Assembly: GCA_016744805.1 (NCBI GenBank)
Contig: JADGDQ010000021.1
Coordinates: 1 to 35,025 of the forward strand
DNA from: Sulfurovaceae bacterium
GTDB lineage: Bacteria > Campylobacterota > Campylobacteria > Campylobacterales > Sulfurovaceae
Direction of reading: 5' to 3'
DNA: 35,025 nucleotides
Shown: in pieces, positions 15,721-22,769 of the stretch
Position numbering within the stretch: position 1 is the first letter of the stretch
How the letters are laid out: each line of letters begins with the position of its first letter
The notes under the pieces: generated by a model
What the model saw: the letters and a program-made list of their open reading frames with translations, nothing else
What the model was told of the DNA's origin: nothing
The model's database searches: none
Program-made: the position numbers and the translations under genes

Positions 15721-16764
15721 TCACTCTCCGCATTTTTTTGCAATATACTCTTCTATAAATTTCTTTACCTGAGCATAGACAAAAGAGTCTTTGTAGTTTT
15801 CTATCTTTCCGCCACTTGCATTAGGGTGTCCTCCACCGTTGCCAATATGAGATGCCATTTGAGATACATCTAATTTATCATGCCCTCGTAAAGAAAAGTT
15901 CCCTCTAAAGTTTACATCCATATAAAAATCATAATCAGGATTAGCAATTAAAAAGGCATTACCTATTAGAGAACTACTGCCTACATTGTAGCCTAGTAGC
16001 CCTTTGTAGCCTTGATACTCTATAGTAAGTCTTGCTTTGTCTGTTGAGAGTAGGTCGGTTACATAGTCTGCAACCAAATTATCTTTTGTATCATTTTTAT
16101 CTTTACGGAAAAATTCTTTTTTACTTGGGTGCAGAGCATCATCTAATCTAATATTTGCTTCATCTTCATGTATAAGTTTTTTTGCTTTTTCTATCAAAGA
16201 TAATTTCAAAGCTCTATCTTGGGTAGGGAAAAGTGTTCTATTAATCTCTCTTGCTCCTGAAATCATTCCAAGGCATACTTTACCATATTCAAATAATGTA
16301 TCATCACTTACCCAAATATCAATAGCATTAATGGCTTTGACTATATCTACAAAGCTATTTTGAGCATCAAAATTATAAACTCTTTGAAGCCAGTTATAAG
16401 TAATAAGCGTAGCACATTTAGTAGTATCAAGCGTATACCATGCAAATCTTTCAGCTGTATTTGCACCTGTGGCATGGTGATCTAAAAGTTGGATTTTTGC
16501 ACCTATATTTATAACTTCTTTTTCTATCCAGTTTGCCTCTTTTGTGGTGAGGTTAAGATCAGTAATCATCACTAAATACTCATCTTTCTCACCATAAATA
16601 AACTTGTCTTGTCCAATTTTCTTGATAATCTCTTCTAATCTTGCTTTGACTTCTGGTCCATAGTTTGCATTATAGCACTCTATAGTATCAAAACATTGTG
16701 TTGTAAGGTATTGACAGCCATAGCCATCGAGGTCAATATGTGAGAGGTGATAGATTCGTTGCAT
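15721..16764 (-). CDS. DHH-family phosphoesterase
   Basis: 347 aa. DHH proteins hydrolyse phosphodiesters such as nanoRNA, pApA or cyclic dinucleotides with bound manganese. The metal motifs are visible: HIDLDGYGC (9-17, in place of the common SHxxPDGDA), ITDLN (about 67-71), DHH (95-97), and the C-terminal DHHA1 signature GGGHPNASGG (310-319). The form resembles stand-alone NrnA/oligoribonuclease-like and archaeal-type DHH proteins more than RecJ. It lies 1 bp downstream of the Rrf2 regulator on the same strand and is probably cotranscribed and coregulated. Because a GGDEF and an HD-GYP gene lie nearby, a role in clearing pGpG, the breakdown product of cyclic-di-GMP, is possible, but nothing in the sequence proves it. 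Confidence 0.85.
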   Translation of the reverse strand: MQRIYHLSHIDLDGYGCQYLTTQCFDTIECYNANYGPEVKARLEEIIKKIGQDKFIYGEKDEYLVMITDLNLTTKEANWIEKEVINIGAKIQLLDHHATGANTAERFAWYTLDTTKCATLITYNWLQRVYNFDAQNSFVDIVKAINAIDIWVSDDTLFEYGKVCLGMISGAREINRTLFPTQDRALKLSLIEKAKKLIHEDEANIRLDDALHPSKKEFFRKDKNDTKDNLVADYVTDLLSTDKARLTIEYQGYKGLLGYNVGSSSLIGNAFLIANPDYDFYMDVNFRGNFSLRGHDKLDVSQMASHIGNGGGHPNASGGKIENYKDSFVYAQVKKFIEEYIAKKCGE

Positions 16765-16765
16765 G

Positions 16766-17164
16766 TTATAAAATATCCTTCAGTGTTAGGTTTATTAAAA
16801 AATTATCAATTTTATGTTGAAATCTACTTAAAAATGGCGATATGGCACAAGTTCCTATTGCTCCATTTGGGCAGGAGTTAAGATACTGTGTACAGTCAAA
16901 AACAGCTGGAGCTTTTCCCTCAGCGGCTGTAATAATATTATATATACTAATCTCATCAAGACTCTTAGAGAGAATAAACCCTCCATACGCCCCTTTTTTT
17001 GATTCTAATATATTTTCTCTTGCAAGTCCTTGAAGTATTTTTGCAAGAAAGCTTTTAGGTATATTTAACTCTTGGGCAAGTTGTTCTGCTCCTATGGGTT
17101 TATCTGATTGTCTAATTTTGTCAATAGAGAGTAGAGCATATTCACTAGCACGCGTTAATAACAT
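16766..17164 (-). CDS. Rrf2-family transcriptional regulator with three cysteines
   Basis: 132 aa, the usual length for IscR/NsrR/RsrR-type regulators. The N-terminal winged helix begins MLLTRASEYALLSI, and IPKSFLAKILQGLARENILESKKGAYGGF covers the recognition helix and wing. Three cysteines (C91, C98, C106) sit where this family binds an iron-sulfur cluster, though the spacing (x6, x7) is a little wider than in IscR. It is therefore probably a redox, NO or Fe-S sensor rather than a clusterless member. AAGGA lies 7 nt before the ATG. Its own promoter carries a palindrome over the -10 box, so it likely represses itself and the DHH gene downstream. Confidence 0.9.
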   Translation of the reverse strand: MLLTRASEYALLSIDKIRQSDKPIGAEQLAQELNIPKSFLAKILQGLARENILESKKGAYGGFILSKSLDEISIYNIITAAEGKAPAVFDCTQYLNSCPNGAIGTCAISPFLSRFQHKIDNFLINLTLKDIL

Positions 17165-17185
17165 AAGAAATCCTTTAATAATTAG

Positions 17186-17218
17186 GAGTATTTTACTCTT
17201 AATTAATTAAAATTGCAA
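17186..17218 (-). promoter_or_regulatory. Promoter with overlapping Rrf2 operator candidate
   Basis: On the minus strand, TTGCAA (17213-17218) is followed after 17 nt by TAAAAT (17190-17195), a plausible sigma70 pair for the rrf2-DHH operon. GAGTA-TTT-TACTC, a perfect 13-bp palindrome with 3-nt centre at 17186-17198, covers the -10 box. The half-site TTACTCTT recurs at 17223-17230. Placement over the -10 is what autorepression would need. The 153-bp gap also holds the start region of rpsO on the other strand. Confidence 0.5.
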
Positions 17219-17317
17219 GTTATTACTCTTTTTTTAGATTATTTAGCTATTATTCTCATTCCAATTCCAGTTAAATTAATATTTGACAGAAAATAAAATA
17301 CCAATCAGGAGGTCACA

Positions 17318-17587
17318 ATGGCTTTGGATAAGGCGAAAAAAGAAGAAATCGTAGCAAAATATGGTAGAGGTGAGAATGATACAGGTTCTACAGAAGTACA
17401 AGTAGCACTTTTAACAGAGAGAATTATTTATCTAACTGAACACCTCAAAACTAACAAAAAAGATCACTCATCAAGATTAGGTCTACTTAAATTAGTTGGT
17501 CAAAGAAGAAGATTGATGAGATACCTCAAAAATACAGATCTTACAAGATTTAATACTATCAAAACAGCACTTGGTATCAGAAACTAA
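17318..17587 (+). CDS. rpsO: 30S ribosomal protein S15
   Basis: 89 aa, exactly the family length. S15 binds 16S rRNA early in assembly of the small-subunit platform. The sequence shows the hallmark stretches [43 protein letters not shown] and the final LGIRN. A nearly perfect Shine-Dalgarno sequence, AGGAGGT at 17307-17313, precedes the ATG, as expected for a highly expressed gene. In many bacteria S15 represses its own mRNA through leader structure, but I cannot assign such a structure here. A UUCG-loop hairpin directly follows the stop. The gene is single and divergent from the rrf2 operon. Confidence 0.98.
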   Translation: MALDKAKKEEIVAKYGRGENDTGSTEVQVALLTERIIYLTEHLKTNKKDHSSRLGLLKLVGQRRRLMRYLKNTDLTRFNTIKTALGIRN

Positions 17588-17592
17588 GTTAT

Positions 17593-17612
17593 AAATTACC
17601 TTCGGGTAATTT
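17593..17612 (+). terminator. UUCG tetraloop hairpin after rpsO
   Basis: AAATTACC, loop TTCG, GGTAATTT: a perfect 8-bp stem closed by the extra-stable UUCG tetraloop, 6 nt after the rpsO stop. The following DNA is not a clean U tract, so it may act as a terminator, an mRNA 3'-end stabiliser, or both. The rest of the gap to 17784 shows nothing further that I can name. Confidence 0.65.
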
Positions 17613-17796
17613 GTTATACATTTATACTCTCCCTAAATACTCAAACTACTAATACAAAATCCCTACTATTCTATACTTATATAGAAGTTTAACAAAAAAA
17701 AGACTACAATTAACTCTTAAGATGATGTGTATGCTAAATTTTTATGTGACACTTTAAAGGTAAAATTCTAATATATCTTACAAAGAGGGAGCTATT

Positions 17797-19338
17797 ATTA
17801 AAATTAAAACAGTTATTATTTTGTCGTTATTATATATTTTTATTAATGGGCTTGTGTATATTGTTACAAAACAAAATTCTCAAGAGAGAGTCAAGCTTGT
17901 TATAGATGCAACACTTAATACTTTACAAACTCATTATGAAATTTTATTACAAACACAAAAAATTACTGCTTTAACACTCTATCAATCTACAATTGAATCT
18001 CCAAGACTTCTTGAGATATTAGCACAAGCACAAAAAGCTAATACAGAAGAAAAAAGTATTCTTAGAAAAGAACTTAAAAATATGCTTACTCCTAGGTATA
18101 AAAGGTCAAAATTAAAAGGGGTATTGCAGTACCAGTTTATATTTCCTGATAATACAGCTTTTTTACGAATGCATAAACCTAGTAAGTTTGGTGATGACCT
18201 TACTGAAATACGAGAAGACTTTAGATTTGTCAATAAATATAAAAAACCTATTAGAGTTTTTACACAAGGAAGAACAGCCCATGGTTTTAGAAATTCTTTT
18301 CCAATTTTTGATAAAAATGGATCTCATATAGGAGCTATGGAAATCTCTTTTTCTAGTAATAGTTTTCAATGGTTTTTAAACCATATAAGCCATATTCATA
18401 CACATTTTTTAGTAGATAAAGATATTTTTGATGTAAAAACTTGGAAAAGAGATGATTTAATTTTTCAATATTCACAGAGTGCAGAAAATGCTGATTATAT
18501 GCTCTCTTTAGGAATGATACATAGTAAAGAGAAGTGTATTACTGAAAATATTATCAAGTTTAAAAATATTCGAGAAGAGTTAGATGATAAAATGAAGAAG
18601 GGAAATAAGTTTGGTCTTTTTAGTCAATACAAAGACCATGTAGCTGTTTTCTCTTTTTTACCTATTAAAAATCTAAAAAGTCAAACAATAGCTTGGTTAG
18701 TCTCTTATGATAAGAGTGATTTTATAGAGCTTACACTTAAAAATGTTCTAGTTATGAGGATTGTAGTATTTTTGTTTACAACTCTTTTGGTTTACTTTAT
18801 TGCTTTGCAGATTCGTTCAAAAGAGCTAATAGATAAACTCTTGAAAGAAACACAAGAGAAAGTATATATAGATACACTTACAAAAGTATATAATAGAAAT
18901 AAATTTGATGAGGTCTTTGAAAAAGAGATACATCGTGTTAGACGCTATAACTATCAACTCTCAATGGCTATTATAGATATTGATAAATTTAAGGACTTTA
19001 ATGATACCTATGGACATTTAATTGGTGATGAGGTACTTATTGTAATGGCACAGACTATTAAAAAAAGTATAAGAAGTACAGATATTTTTGCACGCTGGGG
19101 TGGAGAAGAGTTTGTAATACTTTTTACTCATACAGCTATAGAAGATGCAAAGGTAATCTCTTATAAACTTAAAGACAAAGTTCAAAGCATAGAACATCCA
19201 GTAGCTGGTAATATTACTATTAGTTGTGGATTGACAGAGTATAGAGAGCATGATACTATAGACAGTATCTTCCAAAGATGTGATGAAGCACTCTATAAAG
19301 CAAAAATAAATGGTAGAAATAGAGTTGAATGCTTATAG
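17797..19338 (+). CDS. Membrane diguanylate cyclase with periplasmic Cache-like sensor (AUU start proposed)
   Basis: About 513 aa. An N-terminal membrane segment (VIILSLLYIFINGLVYIV) is followed by a periplasmic region to about residue 310 that looks like a Cache-type sensor (FLRMHKPSKFGDDL, IFDKNGSHIGAMEIS). After a second membrane segment (MRIVVFLFTTLLVYFIALQI) comes a GGDEF domain. DTLTKVYNRNKF, IIDIDKFKDFNDTYGH and the active-site loop RWGGEEF are intact, so it should make cyclic-di-GMP. ATG and GTG are absent at the start. The first canonical codon is TTG at 17821, inside the membrane segment and without a ribosome site. GAGGGAG at 17785-17791 stands 5 nt before ATT at 17797, giving the natural start M-KIKTVIIL. 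The HD-GYP gene follows after 9 bp. Confidence 0.88.
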   Translation: MKIKTVIILSLLYIFINGLVYIVTKQNSQERVKLVIDATLNTLQTHYEILLQTQKITALTLYQSTIESPRLLEILAQAQKANTEEKSILRKELKNMLTPRYKRSKLKGVLQYQFIFPDNTAFLRMHKPSKFGDDLTEIREDFRFVNKYKKPIRVFTQGRTAHGFRNSFPIFDKNGSHIGAMEISFSSNSFQWFLNHISHIHTHFLVDKDIFDVKTWKRDDLIFQYSQSAENADYMLSLGMIHSKEKCITENIIKFKNIREELDDKMKKGNKFGLFSQYKDHVAVFSFLPIKNLKSQTIAWLVSYDKSDFIELTLKNVLVMRIVVFLFTTLLVYFIALQIRSKELIDKLLKETQEKVYIDTLTKVYNRNKFDEVFEKEIHRVRRYNYQLSMAIIDIDKFKDFNDTYGHLIGDEVLIVMAQTIKKSIRSTDIFARWGGEEFVILFTHTAIEDAKVISYKLKDKVQSIEHPVAGNITISCGLTEYREHDTIDSIFQRCDEALYKAKINGRNRVECL

Positions 19339-19347
19339 GAATAAATT

Positions 19348-21084
19348 ATGGACTATAAAATAGGATTTATTAACAAAATAGCATATAGTGCAATATTTGT
19401 ATGGAGTATATTTATGCTTGGTGCTATTTTGATGTCTCGGTATCATAACTATAATTATGCAGATAAACTTGCCCAAAATGAAGCAATAGTAAGTGTTAAA
19501 AAAGATTTGGCGTATCGCTCTTGGATTGCAAAACAAGGAGGGGTTTATGTACCTACAAGTAATAAAATTTTACCCAACCAATACCTCTCTCATATAGCTA
19601 ATAGAGATATAAATACTACAAATAATCAAGAGTTAACTCTTGTGAATCCTGCATATATACTTTCTGAGATAATGAAAGAGTATACAGAAATATATAAAAC
19701 AAAAGGTCATATTACAAGTAGAAAGTTACTCAATCCCAATAATAAAGCAGATATTTGGGAAGAGAAGGCTCTTGAAAAAGTAGAAGTTACAAAAGAACCT
19801 CTATCTACAAAAGAGATAATCAATGGCAAAGAGTACTTTCGCTATCTTCAACCCCTTATTACCCAAAAATCTTGCTTGAAATGTCATGGTCATCAAGGGT
19901 ATAAAGTAGGTGATGTTCGTGGAGGTGTTTCTATTTCTATACCTATGGAAGAGTATTATAAAAAAGCACTTACACACTCTTTAATCAATGAAGTAGCTAT
20001 ATGTATACTTTATCTATTTGGTATGCTGATAATTTTGTTTGCTAGAATAAAAGCAAAAAATATTTTAGATAATAAAATAAAAAACTATGAACAGCATATA
20101 TTTTCATTAGTAAATATTATAGAAAAAAGAGATGCATATACAGCAGGTCATACACAAAGAGTTGCAAAATATGCAAAACTTATTGCCAAAGAGATGGGAT
20201 TTTTAGAAGATCAAATAGATGATATTTATAGAGCTTGTATGCTCCATGATATAGGTAAAATATCAATACCTGATTCAATACTTCTTAAACCAGGAAAACT
20301 AACACCCTTAGAGTATGAGATAATAAAAGAGCATGTTAGTATTAGCTATGAGCTTTTAAGTAGTGTAGATATTTATAAAGATATAGCCGAAATTATTCGT
20401 TATCACCACGAACGATATGATGGAAGTGGCTATCCTAACGGACTTAAAGAAGATGAAATACCTCTTATGTCTCATATAATGATTGTGGCAGATGCTTTTG
20501 ATGCTATGACAACAAATAGAATATATAAATCCAAAAAAAGTGTGGCTCTTGCTATTAAAGAGCTTCAAAACCTTTCAGGAAAATATTTTCATCAAGATGT
20601 TGTTAACTCTGCGGTTATTGTATTGAGTGATATAGAAGTAGACAATGATATTACACAAACACCTAGAACAAAAATAGAAAAAGAACGATTTTCATATTTT
20701 TATAAAGATCAAATAACACAAGTGTATAATAAAAATTATTTAGAATTTGTTTTAGCCTCAGATTATAGCCATGAATTTGGGGTAAAATATATCAATAGTA
20801 TATACCTGCATAATTTTACACAATATAATAGAGTGCATGGTTGGGGGAAAGGAGATACTCTCCTTAGAGAATTTGCTCAAACCCTAAATACTATAAGTTA
20901 TGATAAATTAGTTTTTAGAGTCTATGGAGATGATTTTGTTATACTAAATAGAGAAAGTCTATCAATAGATAAACATCTTCCTATTCTGAATAAAATATTA
21001 GAAGATACAGGTGTTACACTATCATATAAAAGTTTTGATATACATACAATTACAAATTTAGAGAGTTTAGAAACAGTACTCTAA
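19348..21084 (+). CDS. Periplasmic heme-type sensor fused to HD-GYP phosphodiesterase and degenerate GGDEF
   Basis: 578 aa. A membrane segment (10-30) is followed by a periplasmic Tll0287/DUF3365-like domain with a c-type heme site C176-L-K-C179-H180, and a second membrane segment at about 212-232. An HD-GYP domain then covers roughly 250-430, with HD at 300-301 (CMLHDIGKISIPD) and HHERYDGSGYP at 353-363, all catalytic residues present. It should break cyclic-di-GMP to GMP or pGpG. The last 130 residues look like a shortened, degenerate GGDEF domain: KDQITQVYNKNYLEF matches the domain start, but the active loop is RVYGDDF instead of RxGGDEF, and the end is missing. It is probably a regulatory or GTP-sensing remnant. 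The 9-bp gap to the diguanylate cyclase upstream indicates one operon, coupling synthesis and breakdown to different signals, here possibly redox or NO through heme c. Confidence 0.92.
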   Translation: MDYKIGFINKIAYSAIFVWSIFMLGAILMSRYHNYNYADKLAQNEAIVSVKKDLAYRSWIAKQGGVYVPTSNKILPNQYLSHIANRDINTTNNQELTLVNPAYILSEIMKEYTEIYKTKGHITSRKLLNPNNKADIWEEKALEKVEVTKEPLSTKEIINGKEYFRYLQPLITQKSCLKCHGHQGYKVGDVRGGVSISIPMEEYYKKALTHSLINEVAICILYLFGMLIILFARIKAKNILDNKIKNYEQHIFSLVNIIEKRDAYTAGHTQRVAKYAKLIAKEMGFLEDQIDDIYRACMLHDIGKISIPDSILLKPGKLTPLEYEIIKEHVSISYELLSSVDIYKDIAEIIRYHHERYDGSGYPNGLKEDEIPLMSHIMIVADAFDAMTTNRIYKSKKSVALAIKELQNLSGKYFHQDVVNSAVIVLSDIEVDNDITQTPRTKIEKERFSYFYKDQITQVYNKNYLEFVLASDYSHEFGVKYINSIYLHNFTQYNRVHGWGKGDTLLREFAQTLNTISYDKLVFRVYGDDFVILNRESLSIDKHLPILNKILEDTGVTLSYKSFDIHTITNLESLETVL

Positions 21085-21235
21085 AAATAGGATTAGAACT
21101 TGCCAATAAAATATTGGAGAAGCTTTAGCAAAAGAATTTCGAGAGTATTTAGAGAGACAGAGTTTATAAACTAACAACTCCTCTCTAGCAAAAAACAAAT
21201 TATTAGGATAAACTACTAACAAAAAAGGAGTAACA

Positions 21236-21748
21236 ATGTTCAAAAAACTATGCCTCTTTTTGCCACTCATATTTATGGGTTGCAATAGTGATAAACATCC
21301 AGCACTAGAGACAGTTGATAAGGTAGATATAGAGAAATATAAAGGGACTTGGTATGAGATAGCAAGGTTTGATCATAGGTTTGAAGAGGGCTGTAAAAAT
21401 GTCACTGCTACCTATGAGCTACGAGATGATGGCAAGATAAAAGTTATCAATAGATGTACAGATATAAAGAGCAACAAGCAAAAAGAGGCAACAGGAGTAG
21501 CATATACAGTAGATGATACAAACTCCAAACTCAAAGTAAGCTTTTTTAGACCATTTTATGGGGATTATTGGATTATTGATTTGGACAAAGAGTATAAATA
21601 TGCCCTAGTAGGAAGTCCTGATAGAAAATACCTCTGGATATTGAGCCGAAGCAAAACCATAGATGAAAAAACCAAAGCAATGATATTGGCGGAACTTCCA
21701 GCATTGCAGTTTGATAAAGATAAGTTTGTTTGGACGATTCAGGAGTAG
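21236..21748 (+). CDS. blc: Lipocalin lipoprotein (Blc-like)
   Basis: 170 aa. A lipoprotein signal peptide with lipobox LIFMGC (C16) marks it for lipid attachment, likely in the outer membrane. The lipocalin signature KYKGTWYEIARFD (G37, W39) starts the beta barrel. NVTATYELRDDGKIKVINRC, FFRPFYGDYWIIDLD and YLWILSR follow as in E. coli Blc, which binds fatty acids or lysophospholipids during envelope stress. The length fits. AAGGAG lies just before the ATG. The next gene starts only 3 bp after the stop, so the DUF523-DUF1722 protein is cotranscribed. The 150-bp gap before the gene, 21085-21235, holds no recognised gene or clear promoter. Confidence 0.92.
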   Translation: MFKKLCLFLPLIFMGCNSDKHPALETVDKVDIEKYKGTWYEIARFDHRFEEGCKNVTATYELRDDGKIKVINRCTDIKSNKQKEATGVAYTVDDTNSKLKVSFFRPFYGDYWIIDLDKEYKYALVGSPDRKYLWILSRSKTIDEKTKAMILAELPALQFDKDKFVWTIQE

Positions 21749-21751
21749 CGT

Positions 21752-22705
21752 ATGAAAATAGGTATATCGGCGTGTTTACTAGGAGAGAAGTGTCGTTATG
21801 ATGGGGCAGGGAATAAGGATGATTTTGTTGTAAACCAACTCGCATCCTACTTTAAACTTGTACCGTATTGCCCAGAAGCAATTATATTTGGGACACCTAG
21901 GGAGTCTATTCGGCTCGTGGATGTAGATGGAGAGGTACGAGTTATCTCTAACAAACTCCAAAAAGATGTTACTAAAGAGTTGGAAGAGATATCTTATACC
22001 CTAGCTCTCAAAGCATTTGACGACCATCTCTGTGGATTTATATTTAAGTCAAAATCCCCCTCCTGTGGAGTAGAACGAGTCAAACTCTACCAAAACAACG
22101 GGAGTAATATGTGTGAAAAAAAAGGTACAGGACTCTTTGCCAAAGCAGTACAGCAGAAGCAACCTTTTTTACCAGTAGAGGATGAAGGACGGCTCAATGA
22201 CCCTTGGCTCAAAGAGAACTTTTTGATGCAAATTTTTGCCTATAGAGACCTTGATATATTTTTGCAGAGTGAGCCGACGATGCATAAGCTCATAGAGTTT
22301 CATACAAGCTACAAGTATCTCATCTATGCCAAATCACAGCAATCCTACAAAGTCTTAGGGGCGATAGTAGCCAACAGTGAAAAAAAGAAGTTAGCATCTC
22401 TGCTCCAAGAGTACAAAGTAAGTTTCCTCACAGCAATAGCCCTCAAAGGAGATAGAAAAAAGACTTACAATGTCCTACTCCATATACTTGGCTACTTCAA
22501 AAAGGATATAAGTCCTGAGGAGAAAGAGCATATCCTCAGTAGTTGTGATGAGTATAAAGAGGGCATCATACCCCTCATAGCAGTCATCAAACTACTCAAC
22601 CTCTATGTCAAAAGATTTGACCACCCCTACCTCAAAAAGCAGAAGTTTCTTAACCCATATCCAAAAGAGTTGGCGTTGAGAAGTGATGTAAAAGCGTATA
22701 AGTAA
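21752..22705 (+). CDS. DUF523-DUF1722 protein (TudS-like + YbgA domain)
   Basis: 317 aa. The N-terminal half (1-150) is DUF523: SACLLGEKCRYDG with C8 and C14, PYCPE with C40, TPRES, and KSKSPSCGVERV with C105. Stand-alone DUF523 proteins such as TudS are [4Fe-4S] enzymes that remove sulfur from thiouracil, and the cysteines here are candidates for cluster binding. The C-terminal half, about 165-310, is DUF1722 (YbgA), recognisable by FHTSYKYLIYAKSQQSYKVLG, whose function is not settled. The two-domain form is widespread, sometimes near photolyase genes. The gene is 3 bp behind the lipocalin, which gives no metabolic hint. A sulfur- or nucleobase-salvage role is inference only. Confidence 0.88.
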   Translation: MKIGISACLLGEKCRYDGAGNKDDFVVNQLASYFKLVPYCPEAIIFGTPRESIRLVDVDGEVRVISNKLQKDVTKELEEISYTLALKAFDDHLCGFIFKSKSPSCGVERVKLYQNNGSNMCEKKGTGLFAKAVQQKQPFLPVEDEGRLNDPWLKENFLMQIFAYRDLDIFLQSEPTMHKLIEFHTSYKYLIYAKSQQSYKVLGAIVANSEKKKLASLLQEYKVSFLTAIALKGDRKKTYNVLLHILGYFKKDISPEEKEHILSSCDEYKEGIIPLIAVIKLLNLYVKRFDHPYLKKQKFLNPYPKELALRSDVKAYK

Positions 22706-22734
22706 ATAAGTAAAATTAGTTAGATAGAGTGGGG

Positions 22735-22752
22735 TGGAGTCTTTCGACTCCA
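22735..22752. terminator. Hairpin between convergent DUF523-DUF1722 gene and acnB
   Basis: TGGAGTC, loop TTTC, GACTCCA: stem of 7 bp in the 64-bp gap between two convergent genes. Neither side has a clear T tract, so it is a possible bidirectional or weak terminator. Confidence 0.45.
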
Positions 22753-22769
22753 AAAGGTGATAGTTTAAT

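Noticed and set aside
21085-21235. Remnant gene between the HD-GYP and lipocalin genes
   Set aside because: Only a short stretch (about 15 codons) reads like protein, with stops in all frames after it. It is listed as a possible frameshifted tail, not as a gene.
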